A stretch of DNA of 16,021 nt from DATCYZ01 sp036526195. GTDB taxonomy: Bacteria > Pseudomonadota > Gammaproteobacteria > Burkholderiales > SG8-39. The notes beneath the pieces are model-generated. The model saw only the letters and a program-made list of their open reading frames with translations, made no database searches and was not told the DNA's origin. Position 1 is the stretch's first letter, and each line of letters starts with the position of its first letter. Made by a program: the position numbers and the translations under genes. The stretch is taken from NCBI GenBank assembly GCA_036526195.1, contig DATCYZ010000162.1:1-16021 (forward strand). The letters run 5' to 3'. This document shows, one piece after another, positions 1-6,366 of this stretch.

Positions 1-256
1 GTTCCCAAAGCACCCAAGCAGGCGCTTTCCCAAATCTTTTCTCGTAAGTATGGCGAGACAGATACGATCGCATACCGGTTGCCCAGCCGCAGGTGTACTC
101 CACTAGGCCTGAAGGCGTCTTGACTTGCTCCCGGTAGTACCCCGCGCCCGGGTCGAGTGCGAGGTACTTTCGTATCTCTCCAAGAAATGGATCAACGCCG
201 CTCTTGCGGGGTCGCTTTCGAGGGCGCCGTGCATTTTCGGATGTCACAGCAGGCAT
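1..256 (-). CDS. Hypothetical protein, truncated at the window edge
   Basis: An open frame starts at ATG 256-254 and runs left off the window with no stop, giving the first 85 residues. The next in-frame stop upstream is a TAG near 303, with no other ATG, GTG or TTG between, so this is the first usable start. The N-terminus is strongly basic (RRPRKRPRKS, residues 10-19). The rest reads like an ordinary soluble protein rich in aromatic residues, including EYTCGWATGM and HTYEKRFGKAPAWVLWE. I do not recognise the family. No Shine-Dalgarno is visible; a GCCCGT/ACGGGC hairpin sits just upstream of the start. A hand count gives about 58% GC over bases 1-240, and the codons include AGA, ATA, CTA and TTT, unlike the neighbours. 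Recent acquisition is possible. That it is a real gene rests on the long stop-free frame and protein-like composition only. Confidence 0.55.
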   Translation of the reverse strand, partial: MPAVTSENARRPRKRPRKSGVDPFLGEIRKYLALDPGAGYYREQVKTPSGLVEYTCGWATGMRSYLSRHTYEKRFGKAPAWVLWE

Positions 257-260
257 TATC

Positions 261-288
261 GCCCGTAGACGGGCTCGCTGCGCGAGCC
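261..288. promoter_or_regulatory. Two adjacent inverted repeats between divergent genes
   Basis: GCCCGT-AG-ACGGGC (261-274) has 6-bp arms, and GGCTCGC-TGC-GCGAGCC (272-288) has perfect 7-bp arms. They overlap by three bases. They lie between the divergent starts of the left-edge gene (256) and the bicupin gene (335), so they could be an operator or leader hairpins for either. No clear -35/-10 pair was found; a lone TACACT at 303-308 is a weak -10 candidate for the bicupin gene. Confidence 0.35.
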
Positions 289-334
289 TTCCACGCTCGC
301 GCTACACTGGCGCCGCCGCCCCAAGGAGAGCCCA

Positions 335-1261
335 ATGAACACCATCGCCGACGCAGTCTCCAACCCCGGCTCCGGCACCCACGCCTGGAACCGCCGCGCG
401 CGCTACTTCAACTCGGGCAACGCCTTCGCGCTGGTGCTGGCGCCGGTGCCGAGCACGACGTTCATCGCCGAGCGCGACCGCGCGTTCGATCCGGCCGCAC
501 CGACGGGGCTGATCGACATGGACCTGAGCAAGACGCTGGAACTTCCCTTCCCGGCGACGACGCCGCTGGTGCTCTCGCGCTATGCGGTGATCCGCGCGAA
601 GGAGACGCTGAAGGTCGAGGTGCGGGCGAGCACGCAGCTTTTTTGCATCCTCAAGGGGCGCGGCACGACGGAGGTGGCGGGCGAGACAATCGACTGGAAG
701 GCGGGTGACGTGCTCGCGCTGCCGGGCGCTGCGCGCGCCAGGCATTCCGCCATCGAGCACACGATTGCCTGGCTGGTGACCGATGAGCCTTCGCTTGCCT
801 ACCTCGACGTCAACCCGGTGGACGCGAAAAACGCCCTGGTGCAGCCGGTGCATTACCTCGCCGAAGACCTGCAGGCCGAACTCGAGGCGGTGCACCGCCA
901 TCCCGACCGCGACAGCTTCGCCGGCTACGCCGTGGTGCTCTCGCATGAGGGGCTGGAGCACACGCGCAACATCCACCCGACGATGACGCTGGCGCTCAAC
1001 TCGCTGCCGCCGAAGCGCTCGCAGCGCCCCCACGTGCACAACGCCATGGCGCTCACGCTCTGCCTGCAGGGCGAGGGCTGCCACTCGATGGTCGATGGCC
1101 AGCGCAAGGACTGGAGCCCCTACGCGGTGATGGTGACGCCGCCCTGCGCGGCGCACTCGCACCACAACGAGGGGTCGAAGCGCATGGAATGCCTGATCGT
1201 GCAGGACGGCAACCTGCATTACCACGCGCGCACGCCGGGCTTCGCCTTCGCAGGCGACTGA
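335..1261 (+). CDS. Bicupin protein, gentisate dioxygenase-like cupin
   Basis: This 308-residue protein has two cupin domains, the overall layout of gentisate 1,2-dioxygenase-type bicupins. The N-terminal cupin spans roughly residues 80-160, with FCILKGRGTTEVAGE and a GDVLALPG turn, but lacks an obvious HxH metal motif. The C-terminal cupin spans roughly 215-300 and keeps HVH (233-235), a TPP turn and H274/H276/H277, so this domain more likely binds a metal. Strong Shine-Dalgarno AAGGAGAG at 323-330 fixes the start. No ring-cleavage or transport genes lie nearby, so the substrate cannot be inferred and the enzyme may be a non-gentisate dioxygenase or a metal-binding regulator. It ends 8 bp from the convergent cupin gene downstream. 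Confidence 0.8.
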   Translation: MNTIADAVSNPGSGTHAWNRRARYFNSGNAFALVLAPVPSTTFIAERDRAFDPAAPTGLIDMDLSKTLELPFPATTPLVLSRYAVIRAKETLKVEVRASTQLFCILKGRGTTEVAGETIDWKAGDVLALPGAARARHSAIEHTIAWLVTDEPSLAYLDVNPVDAKNALVQPVHYLAEDLQAELEAVHRHPDRDSFAGYAVVLSHEGLEHTRNIHPTMTLALNSLPPKRSQRPHVHNAMALTLCLQGEGCHSMVDGQRKDWSPYAVMVTPPCAAHSHHNEGSKRMECLIVQDGNLHYHARTPGFAFAGD

Positions 1262-1269
1262 AGCCCGCC

Positions 1270-1650
1270 TCAGCCCGACTTCAGGAATACGTTCGGCTTG
1301 AGGAAGAAGCCGAGGATCAGACAGCCGTCGGGCGAGAAGGCCTCGTGCCGGTTGCCCTTCGGGCGCCAGATGAAGTCCCCCGGCCCGGCCATGCCTTCCT
1401 CGTCGCCGAAGGTCCCCTCGAGCACGTAGGTCTGCTCGAGCGCCTCGTGCACGTGGTCTGGCACGATGCCGCCGGGCGGGATGCGGAACAGGCCGGTGAA
1501 CACGCCGGTCGATTCGTCCTGGTAGAGCACCTTGCACTCGACGCCCGGGGCCTGGGTCATCGGCGTCCACGGCACCTCGGCGCCGCGAATGTAGCGCGAG
1601 GCGAGTTCGGGGGGATTGCGGTGTCCGGCTTGCGGCCTGGCGGCTGGCAT
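1270..1650 (-). CDS. Small single-domain cupin protein (ChrR-like cupin)
   Basis: The protein has 126 residues and forms one cupin barrel. Motif 1 reads GGIVPDHVHEALEQTYVLEG (61-79), with H66, H68 and E72 as likely metal ligands. Motif 2 reads GDFIWRPKGNRHEAF, with H102. This resembles the cupin_7/ChrR C-terminal or acetylacetone-cleaving enzyme type. It could be a small dioxygenase or isomerase, or a metal-dependent sensor; the substrate is unknown. The start at 1650 is preferred over an upstream in-frame ATG at 1686 because AAGGAGG lies at 1665-1659, 8 bases before it. The gene is convergent with the bicupin gene and divergent from the small basic protein gene. Confidence 0.8.
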   Translation of the reverse strand: MPAARPQAGHRNPPELASRYIRGAEVPWTPMTQAPGVECKVLYQDESTGVFTGLFRIPPGGIVPDHVHEALEQTYVLEGTFGDEEGMAGPGDFIWRPKGNRHEAFSPDGCLILGFFLKPNVFLKSG

Positions 1651-1714
1651 GGTGGGCGCCTCCTTGCAGGCCCCATTGTGCGCCAAGCCTGTTTTCGCCG
1701 CACGGCCAAGACCC

Positions 1715-1720
1715 TACAAT
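1715..1720 (+). promoter_or_regulatory. Possible -10 box for the small basic protein gene
   Basis: TACAAT matches the sigma-70 -10 consensus at five of six positions and lies 45 bases before the start at 1766. The -35 position holds only TTTTCG at 1692-1697, a poor match, so this is a weak call. Confidence 0.3.
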
Positions 1721-1765
1721 CCCGCATCCGCGTCATTCGCAACGCGGACCCACAGGAGGCCTCAG

Positions 1766-1879
1766 ATGCCAAAGGGCGAGCAGCGCAGCAACCGGGAAAA
1801 GAAGAAGCCGAAGAAGGAAAAGATCCCCGCCAGCAAACTGCCGGCGCGGCCGGGATTCCCGGCGCCGGGAAAGAAGTAA
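1766..1879 (+). CDS. Very small basic protein of unknown function
   Basis: This is a 37-residue gene with an AGGAGG Shine-Dalgarno at 1754-1759, six bases before ATG 1766. The product starts MPKGEQRSNREKKKPKKEK and ends in a Pro/Gly/Lys-rich tail. Twelve of its 37 residues are lysine or arginine in a dense hydrophilic stretch, with no hydrophobic segment. I recall similar MxKGxQRSNREKKKPKK peptides being annotated as hypothetical across proteobacteria, which together with the strong ribosome site argues for a true gene. A role on nucleic acid or the ribosome is only a guess from charge. A longer in-frame ATG at 1616 lies inside the opposite-strand cupin gene and lacks a ribosome site. It is convergent with the GlsB-like gene, 31 bases away. 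Confidence 0.7.
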   Translation: MPKGEQRSNREKKKPKKEKIPASKLPARPGFPAPGKK

Positions 1880-1910
1880 TCCCCGCCGCGGTCCCGCAGG
1901 CCGTGCGCGG

Positions 1911-2189
1911 CTAGAAGCCGAACTTCTCTTCCAAAAAGTGGCCGGCGGCGACGAACACCGCCGCCGTGCCCACGGCGCTCACGACGGCCATCGTGTTGAT
2001 GTCGGACGGCGCTGCGGCGGTGACGGAGGCGGCGGCGAACAATGGGGCCACCAGTTTGCCGCCCGCGATGCCGCCCACCGCACCGATGATGGTCGCCACG
2101 ATGGTGCCGCGCTGTTCGTTGAAGCCCATGAAGGACACGGCGAGCCAGCCGACGGCGGCGCCGGCCAGCATCCAGATAAAGAAGTTCAT
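1911..2189 (-). CDS. GlsB/YeaQ/YmgE family small membrane protein
   Basis: The protein has 92 residues, the usual size of the transglycosylase-associated protein family (GlsB/YeaQ/YmgE). Three hydrophobic segments are visible: residues 2-21, a Gly/Ala-rich one at 29-54 (IVATIIGAVGGIAGGKLVAP) and 66-84. This matches the family's three-helix inner-membrane layout with a glycine-rich middle helix. The biochemical role is not known; in several bacteria members are stress-induced, and some have been linked to the general stress response and bacteriocin immunity. A GGAGAG Shine-Dalgarno lies just upstream of ATG 2189. It appears to be a single-gene unit; the 175 bases upstream contain no clear promoter. 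Confidence 0.85.
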   Translation of the reverse strand: MNFFIWMLAGAAVGWLAVSFMGFNEQRGTIVATIIGAVGGIAGGKLVAPLFAAASVTAAAPSDINTMAVVSAVGTAAVFVAAGHFLEEKFGF

Positions 2190-2337
2190 AACGCTCTCCA
2201 GGAATGGGGATGCGAAATTGCAAGCCAGAAGGACCGGAGACCCTGACGGGCCAAGGCGAGATCGGGCGCAGTCTCTGGAAGAGGGCGCCGCCGGAGGAAG
2301 GGGTCGTGCCGCTTCAGTCTACGCCCTATCGCCGCAG

Positions 2338-2353
2338 CGGGCGGAATCGCCCG
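2338..2353. terminator. Short hairpin after the methyltransferase gene
   Basis: CGGGCG-GAAT-CGCCCG forms a 6-bp stem with a four-base loop, 12 bases past the methyltransferase stop on the minus strand. There is no T-run, so it would be at best a weak or Rho-assisted terminator. I see nothing else in the rest of 2190-2364. Confidence 0.25.
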
Positions 2354-2364
2354 GTGGACGGTGC

Positions 2365-2979
2365 TCAGCCCGCCGTTTTCCGCCAGACGGTCGCCAGCCA
2401 CATCTGCTCTTCCCGTGGCAGGCCCGGCGGGCGGAAGTAATGGTCCACCTCGACGAAGCCCGCCGCGCCCACGTGGCCGCGCCACGCTTCGAGGTCGTGA
2501 TAGACGCCGTAGCGGCCGCGGTTCCAGCCTTCTTCGTTGTTGCCGCGCGGGTTCGAGGTGAAGAGCACGCCGCGGGGCTTGAGCGTGGCCTGCAGCTGAC
2601 GCAGCACGCGCGCCAGTTCGCGCGTCGGCACGTGGAACAGCGAGGCATTGGCGAACACGCCGTCGAAGCGTTCGGGCGGCAGGTCGAGATTCAGGAAGTC
2701 CTGCTGCCAGACTTCGCAGCCGCTGTGCGCGCGCGCCATCTCGGCGAAGCGCGCGACGCCGTCGAGGCCGACCGGCGCGTGGCCGCGCTCGACGAAAGCC
2801 TTCAGGTCGCGCCCCGGACCGCAGCCCAGGTCCAGGATCGAGAAGGGCGGCGTGCCCTCGATGGCCGCGAGCAGGGCGTCGATGTTCTGGCTGACGTCGT
2901 GGTCGCGCGTGCCTTCCCAGAACTTCTCGGCGCGCCCGCTGTAGTACTCGAGCGTCGGGCCGGCAGTGTCGTCGCTCAT
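2365..2979 (-). CDS. Class I SAM-dependent methyltransferase
   Basis: The product has 204 residues with a standard Rossmann methyltransferase fold. Motif I is ILDLGCGPGRD (48-58), followed by GLDGV (71-75) as the acidic strand-2 end, the DGVFANASLFHVP region (106-118) and LKPRGVLFTSNPRG (133-146). The C-terminal part has a conserved-looking HYFRPPGLPREEQ stretch (180-192), probably the substrate-side lid. Its ATG overlaps the TGA of the ATP-grasp gene upstream in an ATGA arrangement, so the two are translationally coupled. It is the last gene of the yggX to methyltransferase run. The substrate is unknown; context suggests it acts on the product of the radical SAM and ATP-grasp enzymes. A start further upstream would lie inside the ATP-grasp gene and is unlikely. 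Confidence 0.88.
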   Translation of the reverse strand: MSDDTAGPTLEYYSGRAEKFWEGTRDHDVSQNIDALLAAIEGTPPFSILDLGCGPGRDLKAFVERGHAPVGLDGVARFAEMARAHSGCEVWQQDFLNLDLPPERFDGVFANASLFHVPTRELARVLRQLQATLKPRGVLFTSNPRGNNEEGWNRGRYGVYHDLEAWRGHVGAAGFVEVDHYFRPPGLPREEQMWLATVWRKTAG

Positions 2980-4223
2980 GAGGTGGCCACCGCGGCCGGA
3001 TATTCGGCGCGGATGTCGAAGTGCAGGCGCTGGTGCGCGATGCGCAGGGCCATTTCCGCATTCTCCGGCCGGTCTGCGCGCGAGAAGAGGAAGCCGAGGT
3101 AGCTTGCGCCGTCCGGCGGCGGCGCGATGATCTGTCCGGGATCGGTGGTAATCGTCGCACCGGTGATGCCCGGCACCGCCTGCGCCGCCTCCAGTCCTTC
3201 GACGCCGTGATAGATGCCGCGGCGCGGGATCGGGACCATCATCACGCCCGCGGCGCCGCCTTCGCCGGCGATGGGCAGGGATTCGCCCAGCGCCTGCCGC
3301 AGGATCAGTTCCTCCAGTGGCATGCCGAGGAAATGCTTCAGCACCCGGCCGCACAGGCCGCCGATCGAGCGCGCGGCGACTTCCAGCAGCCAGACGCCGG
3401 CCGCGTTCACGCGCGCCTCGGCGTGCACCGGACCGTCGGTCAGGCCGGCTTCGCGGCAGGCGCGCTCGACGTCCTCGCGCAGGCGCAGTTGCGTCGCCTC
3501 CGGCAGCCGCGAAGGCGACACGTAGAGCGTCTCTTCGAAATACGGGCCATCGAGCGGGTCGGGCTTGTCGAACAGGGCCAGCACCGTGAGGACACCGCCC
3601 TTGAGCGTGCCCTCGAGCGCGACTTCGGCCCCGGGAATGAAGGCTTCGACCACCAGGCCGAGGGCTTCCGCATCGCGGTCCGCGCGTGCCTGGATCGCGC
3701 GCACCCAGCGCACCGCGCGCAGGAAGGACGCCTCGTCGTCGGCGCGGATCACGCCGCGGCTGGCCGAAAGCCGGCGCGCCTTCACGACGACGGGGAATGT
3801 CAGGTCCGGCAGCAGGCTGCGCGGATCCTCGCCCGAAGCGAGGGCGTGGAACGCCGGCGCGGGGAGCCCGCGCGCGCGCTGCAGGCGGCGAAACGCCAGC
3901 TTGTCGCCGAGCGTGCGCACCGCCGCGACCGGGTTCGCGGGCAGGCCGTAGCGCGCCGCCAGAAGGGCCGCAAGTTCGGTGCCGGAATCGTCCACCGCGA
4001 GCACCGCGTCCGGCGCGCCGTCGAGTTCACGCAGCACGGTTTCGACCGCGTCTTCCGGCCGGTCGAAGTGCAGCGCCATGATCGGCGCCATGCCCCAGGC
4101 GGGCGCCAGCCGGTGGCAATAGTTCCCGGCGGCGATGATCGTCACGCCCAGCGTCTTCGCCGCAGCGAGGAAGTCCGCGTTGCGGTAGCCGGTGGTGGGC
4201 AGCAGGAGAAGGACGCGCTTCAT
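2976..4223 (-). CDS. ATP-grasp domain ligase-like protein
   Basis: This 415-residue protein has the order seen in carboxylate-amine ligases. A preATP-grasp domain comes first (1-100, starting KRVLLLLPTTGYR). The ATP-grasp fold follows with ATP-binding lysines near K108 (GDKLAFRRL) and K148 (VVVKARRLSASRG), EAFIPGAEVALEG (193-205), and the metal-binding HAEARVN/LLEVAARSIGG region (268-289). A C-terminal part (about 325-410) resembles the extra domain of L-amino-acid ligase-type proteins. Such enzymes join a carboxylate to an amine through an acyl phosphate. It starts six bases after the radical SAM stop and overlaps the methyltransferase start. The substrates cannot be read from the sequence. 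A free-standing amino acid ligase is the main alternative to a role in the cassette. Confidence 0.85.
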   Translation of the reverse strand: MKRVLLLLPTTGYRNADFLAAAKTLGVTIIAAGNYCHRLAPAWGMAPIMALHFDRPEDAVETVLRELDGAPDAVLAVDDSGTELAALLAARYGLPANPVAAVRTLGDKLAFRRLQRARGLPAPAFHALASGEDPRSLLPDLTFPVVVKARRLSASRGVIRADDEASFLRAVRWVRAIQARADRDAEALGLVVEAFIPGAEVALEGTLKGGVLTVLALFDKPDPLDGPYFEETLYVSPSRLPEATQLRLREDVERACREAGLTDGPVHAEARVNAAGVWLLEVAARSIGGLCGRVLKHFLGMPLEELILRQALGESLPIAGEGGAAGVMMVPIPRRGIYHGVEGLEAAQAVPGITGATITTDPGQIIAPPPDGASYLGFLFSRADRPENAEMALRIAHQRLHFDIRAEYPAAVATS

Positions 4224-4229
4224 CTCGGC

Positions 4230-5612
4230 TCAGAACGACTGCAGTTGCTGCGCGGTGGGCTCGGCGCAGCAATACCAGGGCTCCGACAGTCGCGGCACCG
4301 CGGCCTCGGCGGTGTCGGGCAGCGCCGGCGCCGCACGCCCGGCCGCGGCGTGCGCGAGCTTCCAGACCGCGGCGAAGAGGTCCTTGCGCGAGGTGCCGGC
4401 CGCTTCGGCCTGCATCACCAGCGCCTGCAGTTCGCGCTGCAGGGCGTCGACCTTCGGGTCGGCGTGCACCCAGGGATAGCCGAGCAGCGCCGGGTCGAAG
4501 GCGCCGAGGCGCTCGGGGAAGCCGGGGAGCCTGAGCAGCCACGAGCCCTCGGGCACCAGCAGCCGGATCGTCAGCTGCACCGGGGCCACGCTCTCCACCA
4601 GATCGAGCGCAACCAGTTCGCCGAGCAGGTCGAGGAATCCCTCGAGCGTGGTCCACGGCGTGAAGGCGACGAAGGTCGGTGCGAGCGAAATGCCGGCGGC
4701 GCGCGTCAGCGCCACCGCGGTCGCGAAATCGGCGCGCGTGTGGTTCTTGTCGAGCCGCCGCAGGATGTCCTCGTCCACCGCCTCGACCGCCGAGGTGATG
4801 AACAGGCACCCGCAGGCGCGCAGTTCGGGCAGCAGGTCGGCCTGCGCGATCAGGTGCTGGATCTTGATGGTGGCATCGAAGCTCACCTCCGGGTGCGCGG
4901 CATGCAGCGCGCGCGCAAGCCGCATGCCGTGGGTTGGCCCGTTGAAGAAGTCCGGGTCGCCGAACGACACGTGGGTGGCGCCCGCGGCCACCTGCTGGGC
5001 GATGTCCGCCATCACCACGTCCACCGGCACGACGCGAAAGGTGCCTTCGTAGACCGGCACCACCGGGCAGTGGCGGCACAGGTGCTTGCAGCCGCGGCTG
5101 CCCTCGGCGAAGCCGACCGCGCGGGTGCCGCCGTCCGGGAGCACCAGGTGGGCGTAGCGCGAGAGCTGCGGCAGTCCGCTTCGATCCGGCACCGCGAACC
5201 CGATGCGATCGAGGCTCACCACCGGCCGTTGCGGCGCGGGGGCGCCGTCGCGCAGCGCCGCGCACAGCGCGAGCAGGGCCGGCTCCACCTCGCCGCCGAG
5301 CACGGTGCCGACGCCGAGTGCGCGCAGGCGCGCTTCGTTCATCGGCGCGTACAGCCCGTAGACGCACAGGTGCGCGTGCGGCGCGAGTTCGCGGATGCGC
5401 GGCAGGGCCTCTATGGCGATGCGGGTCGCGGTGTGCATGCCGACGCAGATCGCCACCACGCCCGCATCCGCAAGGACCGCGGGATCGAGCTTCTCGAGCG
5501 AGAGGTCGATGCAGCGCACCGAAAAGCCCTCGCGCGCGAGCCAGGCCGCGGGCTGGGCGAGCGCGAAGGGCTGCCGTCCCAGCTCGTAGGGGTTGACCAG
5601 GACGACGCGAAA
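4230..5612 (-). CDS. B12-domain-type radical SAM protein with CCAEP tail
   Basis: The protein has about 460 residues. The N-terminal part (VVLVNPYELGRQPFALAQ onward, to about 5250) resembles the cobalamin-binding fold of class B-like radical SAM enzymes, without an evident DxHxxG lower-ligand motif. The radical SAM core carries the [4Fe-4S] motif CKHLCRHC (codons at 5090-5067), then SFGDPDFFNGPTHG and the LRRLDKNHTRADF helix. Near the C-terminus is CCAEP (4271-4257), both cysteines encoded by TGC. I recall a family named for a CUAEP/CCAEP tail, in which some members carry selenocysteine at the second position; its function is unknown to me. It is followed six bases later by the ATP-grasp gene. 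The given 5' end is where homology-like sequence begins. There is no ATG, GTG or TTG there; the nearest canonical in-frame start is GTG 5711-5709, 91 bases into the DUF971 gene. Confidence 0.85.
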   Translation of the reverse strand, partial: FRVVLVNPYELGRQPFALAQPAAWLAREGFSVRCIDLSLEKLDPAVLADAGVVAICVGMHTATRIAIEALPRIRELAPHAHLCVYGLYAPMNEARLRALGVGTVLGGEVEPALLALCAALRDGAPAPQRPVVSLDRIGFAVPDRSGLPQLSRYAHLVLPDGGTRAVGFAEGSRGCKHLCRHCPVVPVYEGTFRVVPVDVVMADIAQQVAAGATHVSFGDPDFFNGPTHGMRLARALHAAHPEVSFDATIKIQHLIAQADLLPELRACGCLFITSAVEAVDEDILRRLDKNHTRADFATAVALTRAAGISLAPTFVAFTPWTTLEGFLDLLGELVALDLVESVAPVQLTIRLLVPEGSWLLRLPGFPERLGAFDPALLGYPWVHADPKVDALQRELQALVMQAEAAGTSRKDLFAAVWKLAHAAAGRAAPALPDTAEAAVPRLSEPWYCCAEPTAQQLQSF

Positions 5613-5620
5613 GGGCGCGG

Positions 5621-6022
5621 CTACTTGGATTTCGGCCGCGCGTCGAAGGGCTCGGGCCCTGTCTCGCGGTTCGCCCCGGCCGCCTCGAGCCGCTCGAGGT
5701 ATTGCTGCCACATCGCCTCCTGGTTCAGGCCGTAGTCGTACAACAGGTCCCAGGAATAGATCCCGGTGTTGTGACCGTCGGAGAAGGTGGGCTGCAGCGC
5801 GTAGGTGCCCACCGGTTCGATGCCGGTGATGGTGACCTCCCGCTTGCCCGCCTGCAGGACTTCCTGCCCCGGGCCGTGGCCGCGCACTTCCGCCGAGGGC
5901 GAGAACACGCGCAGGAACTCGCAGGGCAGCCTGAAGGTCTTGCCGTCCTCGAAGGCGACTTCCAGCAGCCGGGACTTCTGGTGCAGGGTGATCCCGGTCG
6001 GCGCGGGCGCAGGGGCCGGCAT
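5621..6022 (-). CDS. DUF971 / GBBH-like N-terminal domain protein
   Basis: The protein has 133 residues. Residues 11-98 match the DUF971 domain: LHQKSRLLEVAFEDGKTFRL, the LPCEFLRVFSPSAEV segment, and a conserved SDGHNTGIYSWDLLYDYG end. This domain is the small N-terminal, zinc-binding part of gamma-butyrobetaine hydroxylase. In bacteria it is also found alone or fused to Mrp-type Fe-S carriers, which suggests a role near iron or Fe-S metabolism. C34 and H84 are candidate metal ligands. Its ATG lies two bases after the yggX stop, so it is co-translated with yggX. Long open frames extend upstream in this frame but are the out-of-frame reading of yggX. The tail (110-133) is charged and variable. 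Confidence 0.85.
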   Translation of the reverse strand: MPAPAPAPTGITLHQKSRLLEVAFEDGKTFRLPCEFLRVFSPSAEVRGHGPGQEVLQAGKREVTITGIEPVGTYALQPTFSDGHNTGIYSWDLLYDYGLNQEAMWQQYLERLEAAGANRETGPEPFDARPKSK

Positions 6023-6024
6023 CG

Positions 6025-6300
6025 CTATTTCTGCTGGGGCGGCACGTAGCCGGCGGCGGCATCCGCGCCACCGCCGAAGAAATGCTTCTCCATCTGTTCG
6101 GCGAGGTAGTCGCGCGCCTTCTTGTCGGCGAGATTCAGCCGGTTCTCGTTCACCAGCATCGTCTGGTGGCCGAGCCACTGCTTCCAGGCGTCCTTCGACA
6201 CATTCTCGAAGATGCGCTTGCCCAGCGGGCCGGGGTAGGGCGGGAAGTCGAGCGCTTCGGCTTCGCGCCCGAGCTTGATGCATTTGACCATGCGTGCCAT
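6025..6300 (-). CDS. yggX: Oxidative damage protection / Fe(2+)-trafficking protein YggX
   Basis: The product has 91 residues, the same length as Escherichia coli YggX. Family landmarks are all present: MVKCIKLGREAEALDFPPYPG with the conserved cysteine near the N-terminus, GKRIFENVSKDAWKQWL, QTMLVNENRLNLADKKAR, and EQMEKHFFGGG. YggX proteins help protect Fe-S proteins from oxidative damage and are proposed to handle labile Fe(II) in the cytoplasm. ATG 6300 is preferred over an in-frame ATG at 6291 because GGAG lies seven bases before it. It is the first gene of the minus-strand run that goes on to DUF971, a radical SAM Fe-S enzyme and the ATP-grasp gene. Confidence 0.96.
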   Translation of the reverse strand: MARMVKCIKLGREAEALDFPPYPGPLGKRIFENVSKDAWKQWLGHQTMLVNENRLNLADKKARDYLAEQMEKHFFGGGADAAAGYVPPQQK

Positions 6301-6357
6301 GCGCGTGCTCCATGGGTGGGCGGCCGCTGGAAAGATGCCGCGGTACGCCGGAGGGGC

Positions 6358-6366
6358 AGTATAGCA
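6358..6366 (-). promoter_or_regulatory. Extended -10 promoter candidate for yggX
   Basis: On the minus strand TGCTATACT gives a TGn extension followed by TATACT, five of six matches to the -10 consensus, about 58 bases before the yggX start. No good -35 is present, as is usual for extended -10 promoters. It would drive yggX and the genes after it. Confidence 0.4.

Noticed and set aside
2190..2364. Small gene between the GlsB-like and methyltransferase genes
   Set aside because: Frames here lack ribosome sites and give low-complexity arginine-rich peptides; only a weak hairpin is supported.
4266..4271. Selenocysteine codon in the radical SAM tail
   Set aside because: Both cysteine codons are TGC, not TGA, so this copy does not use selenocysteine.
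3021..5735. A 904-codon open frame on the plus strand, opposite the radical SAM and ATP-grasp genes
   Set aside because: It is the antisense of real genes in a GC-rich genome, has arginine/histidine/alanine-rich low-complexity translation and no recognisable domain.
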